The notes under the pieces: generated by a model
Database searches by the model: none
Seen by the model: the letters and a program-made list of their open reading frames with translations, nothing else
Told to the model about the DNA's origin: nothing
Translations under genes and position numbers: made by a program
From: Hydrococcus rivularis NIES-593
GTDB lineage: Bacteria; Cyanobacteriota; Cyanobacteriia; Cyanobacteriales; Microcystaceae
Length of the DNA: 64,000 bases
Direction of reading: 5' to 3'
NCBI RefSeq assembly: GCF_001904635.1
Contig: NZ_MRCB01000020.1
Span: 21,076 to 85,075 of the forward strand
Shown here: positions 62,583-64,000 of the stretch, in pieces
Layout: each line of letters begins with the position of its first letter
How positions within the stretch are numbered: the stretch's first letter is position 1

Positions 62583-63779
62583 TCACGCAATACTGCCTCG
62601 CTTGCGAGTTTCCTTATAAGAGACTCCTACATTCTTCATCCCCGCCCGAATCATCTGTTGTTCGAGTAAAGCAAAAAAACGGGCGCGATCGCCGCCTCTA
62701 ACTACTGCTTGATTGTGCGCCTCTGCTAAGGAAATCGGATAGCCATATCCCTTGCTCACCTGCGCTAGCATAATCCCCAGCGATCGATCGAACAGTTCCG
62801 AGTCTTCTGCAACCCAGGCAGGAACTTCAATGCGAGCAATTTCCGTTCCGACGTTGACATAGCAAAAATACACCCTCAGCGAGTCGCCATACAAATCGAG
62901 AATTCTTAAGGAACTGCGCCACAGGGGACCTCGCTGTCCGGGTTCTAGTATATATGCCCACAGGGTCGCATCGCGCAGGGGATCGATAATTTGACAAGGC
63001 GTGCGATCTTCTTCGAGATCGCTACAGTTGGCAAGGCAGTTGGGACTCTCGTGCGGGCAAGCTTGCAGGCGTAGAAAGTTAACGGCTTCAGTACTGCGGG
63101 AAGCACTGAGATAGCCTATTAAGGGAATTTTCGTTTCTCGCAACTGTTCCCATGCTTCTAGGATAGGTAATAAAATGCGATCGCGCGCCTCCAAGGGCAG
63201 CCCGTCTAAAAACCAGTAAATCAAAGACCCGTCAACTAAAGCGAGGTTGGGATCGTAATGCGCCCCTGGCGGGTTTACCCAGCGACAAGCAATTTCTGCT
63301 AGCATTTGCGTCTCTAAAACCGCACGCCGATATCCCATCCATTCTTCGGTACGAATTCCCCATTGTTTGGAGACGTAGAGGTCTTCGGGTTTGTAATACA
63401 CTTCTGGAACGCTATCGATTAGCGGATGCAAGTTTTGCCCGTAGTGCAGCATGACCCGACCGACATTGATTAAATAGCAATAGGCGATTTCGTGATGAGA
63501 GGGGGCTATTTGCGAACCATCGGTAGCAAAGACGCTGTAACGGTCGGGGGGAGGGATGATGGTAATGCGAGTGTCGAATGGTTCGATGGGAATCGCGACG
63601 GAGAAAATCAAGCGATCGCGCCATTTTTGGTGCAGTTCGATTAATTTCTCTTGTTTTGCCTGCGTTTCTAGTAATAATACCTGGGCGCGTTCCAATCGTT
63701 GGCGACTTGCAGCGACTTCTTTTTTAAAGTGTTGGCTAATTCCTGGAATTTGTCCGGCAAGTTTGGCGAGATCGAGCAT
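62583..63779 (-). CDS. nurA: DNA double-strand break repair nuclease NurA family protein
   Basis: A protein of about 398 residues with the NurA domain: ATDGSQIAPSHHE (first Asp), the ALVDGSLIYWFLDG block (second Asp), IPLIGYLSASRSTEAVNFLR, the cysteine-bearing CPHESPNCLANCSD insert and RIEVPAWV. In archaea NurA works with HerA in DNA end resection; cyanobacterial homologues are not characterised and the HerA partner is not adjacent here. An N-terminal coiled coil (QHFKKEVAASRQRLERAQ) precedes the domain. The ATG at 63779 is used; a GTG three codons earlier (63788) is also possible. The cysteine group may bind metal. Confidence 0.85.
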   Translation of the reverse strand: MLDLAKLAGQIPGISQHFKKEVAASRQRLERAQVLLLETQAKQEKLIELHQKWRDRLIFSVAIPIEPFDTRITIIPPPDRYSVFATDGSQIAPSHHEIAYCYLINVGRVMLHYGQNLHPLIDSVPEVYYKPEDLYVSKQWGIRTEEWMGYRRAVLETQMLAEIACRWVNPPGAHYDPNLALVDGSLIYWFLDGLPLEARDRILLPILEAWEQLRETKIPLIGYLSASRSTEAVNFLRLQACPHESPNCLANCSDLEEDRTPCQIIDPLRDATLWAYILEPGQRGPLWRSSLRILDLYGDSLRVYFCYVNVGTEIARIEVPAWVAEDSELFDRSLGIMLAQVSKGYGYPISLAEAHNQAVVRGGDRARFFALLEQQMIRAGMKNVGVSYKETRKRGSIA

Positions 63780-64000
63780 TTGACGCACTGCTATAACAGG
63801 CTTAATCTATTTTATTCCATTGAACAAATCAAGCGAGTGAGGATTGTCCGTCGTGCTGATGGCTAGGCTACTATGTGCAGTTCTCGGTACAGATAGATCC
63901 AACAGATAGGTTAACTTTGCAGACCGAGATATCAACGCCGGAATCAAGTGCGATTCGTTCAGTCTAAACCGAAGAATCGGGGGACGACTGGCTCTCCAAA

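Noticed and set aside
63940..63985. CGTTCA...ACCGAAG pattern resembling part of the glutamine riboswitch (glnA motif)
   Set aside because: The central GACGGAAGTAGG-type core of that motif is missing and the window ends before any gene is seen. I report nothing there; 63789-64000 shows no supported feature.

Overview
The window is a piece of a cyanobacterial chromosome. The evidence is the very frequent HIP1 octamer GCGATCGC in genes and spacers, ndhD of the photosynthetic NDH-1 complex, Ycf20/DUF565 and DUF3611 proteins, a plant-type glycerate kinase, the cyanobacterial order tig-clpP-clpX opposite asd-dapA-rnj, and bilin-type photoreceptor GAF domains. The genus cannot be fixed from the sequence. 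About 50 protein genes are supported. I found no tRNA, rRNA, CRISPR array or intact insertion sequence.

Layout. 1-6 kb: the 5' part of hemF (cut by the window edge), an SRPBCC protein, a secreted DUF1400 alpha/beta hydrolase, cysH, rplI, a sulfite-oxidase-like protein and rpmF. 6-13 kb: a membrane-anchored caspase-fold protein that has lost both catalytic residues, then the minus-strand operon asd-dapA-rnj-unknown. 13-17 kb: tig, a strongly folded spacer, and clpP-clpX overlapping by 4 bp. 17-24 kb: a divergent MetK with several active-site substitutions, a P2-type cation ATPase with a DUF5132-like partner, an EcsC protein, a 31-residue membrane peptide, a secreted NTF2-like protein and murG. 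25-31 kb: an acetoacetate-decarboxylase-like protein, a CYP120-like P450, a truncated Uma2 gene, and a Rieske protein divergent from an FdhF/YdeP-type molybdopterin enzyme. 31-36 kb: glycerate 3-kinase, Ycf20, DUF3611, ferredoxin, a LivF-type ATPase, and an HD hydrolase overlapping a creatininase-family gene. 36-47 kb is looser: membrane glycosyltransferases (one truncated), a TVP38 protein, a GlcD-like oxidase, gamma-glutamyltransferase, a pentapeptide protein, a frameshifted holin-like gene, an amidohydrolase, an SGNH hydrolase, and relics of an antitoxin and a RAYT transposase.

47-64 kb: ndhD, then a two-gene phototaxis-type locus. It encodes a CheW-REC protein and a membrane chemoreceptor whose sensory part carries two DXCF-type cyanobacteriochrome GAF domains plus a complete LOV domain. 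This is the most striking item in the window: one transducer predicted to bind two bilins and one flavin. Next come a lipoprotein with a Ser/Arg-rich tail, a DUF1517-like protein, a 1258-residue NACHT-HEAT STAND ATPase, a 63-residue four-cysteine protein, a Bem46-like hydrolase, gatA and nurA.

How the genes work together. Most operons are housekeeping: lysine/threonine precursors with RNase J, protein folding and proteolysis, and translation. The accessory interest lies in signalling (light-sensing MCP, pseudo-caspase, NACHT protein), in redox genes whose partners are not fully known, and in short heptameric and hairpin repeats between genes. Some of these repeats supply the start or stop codons of neighbouring genes.
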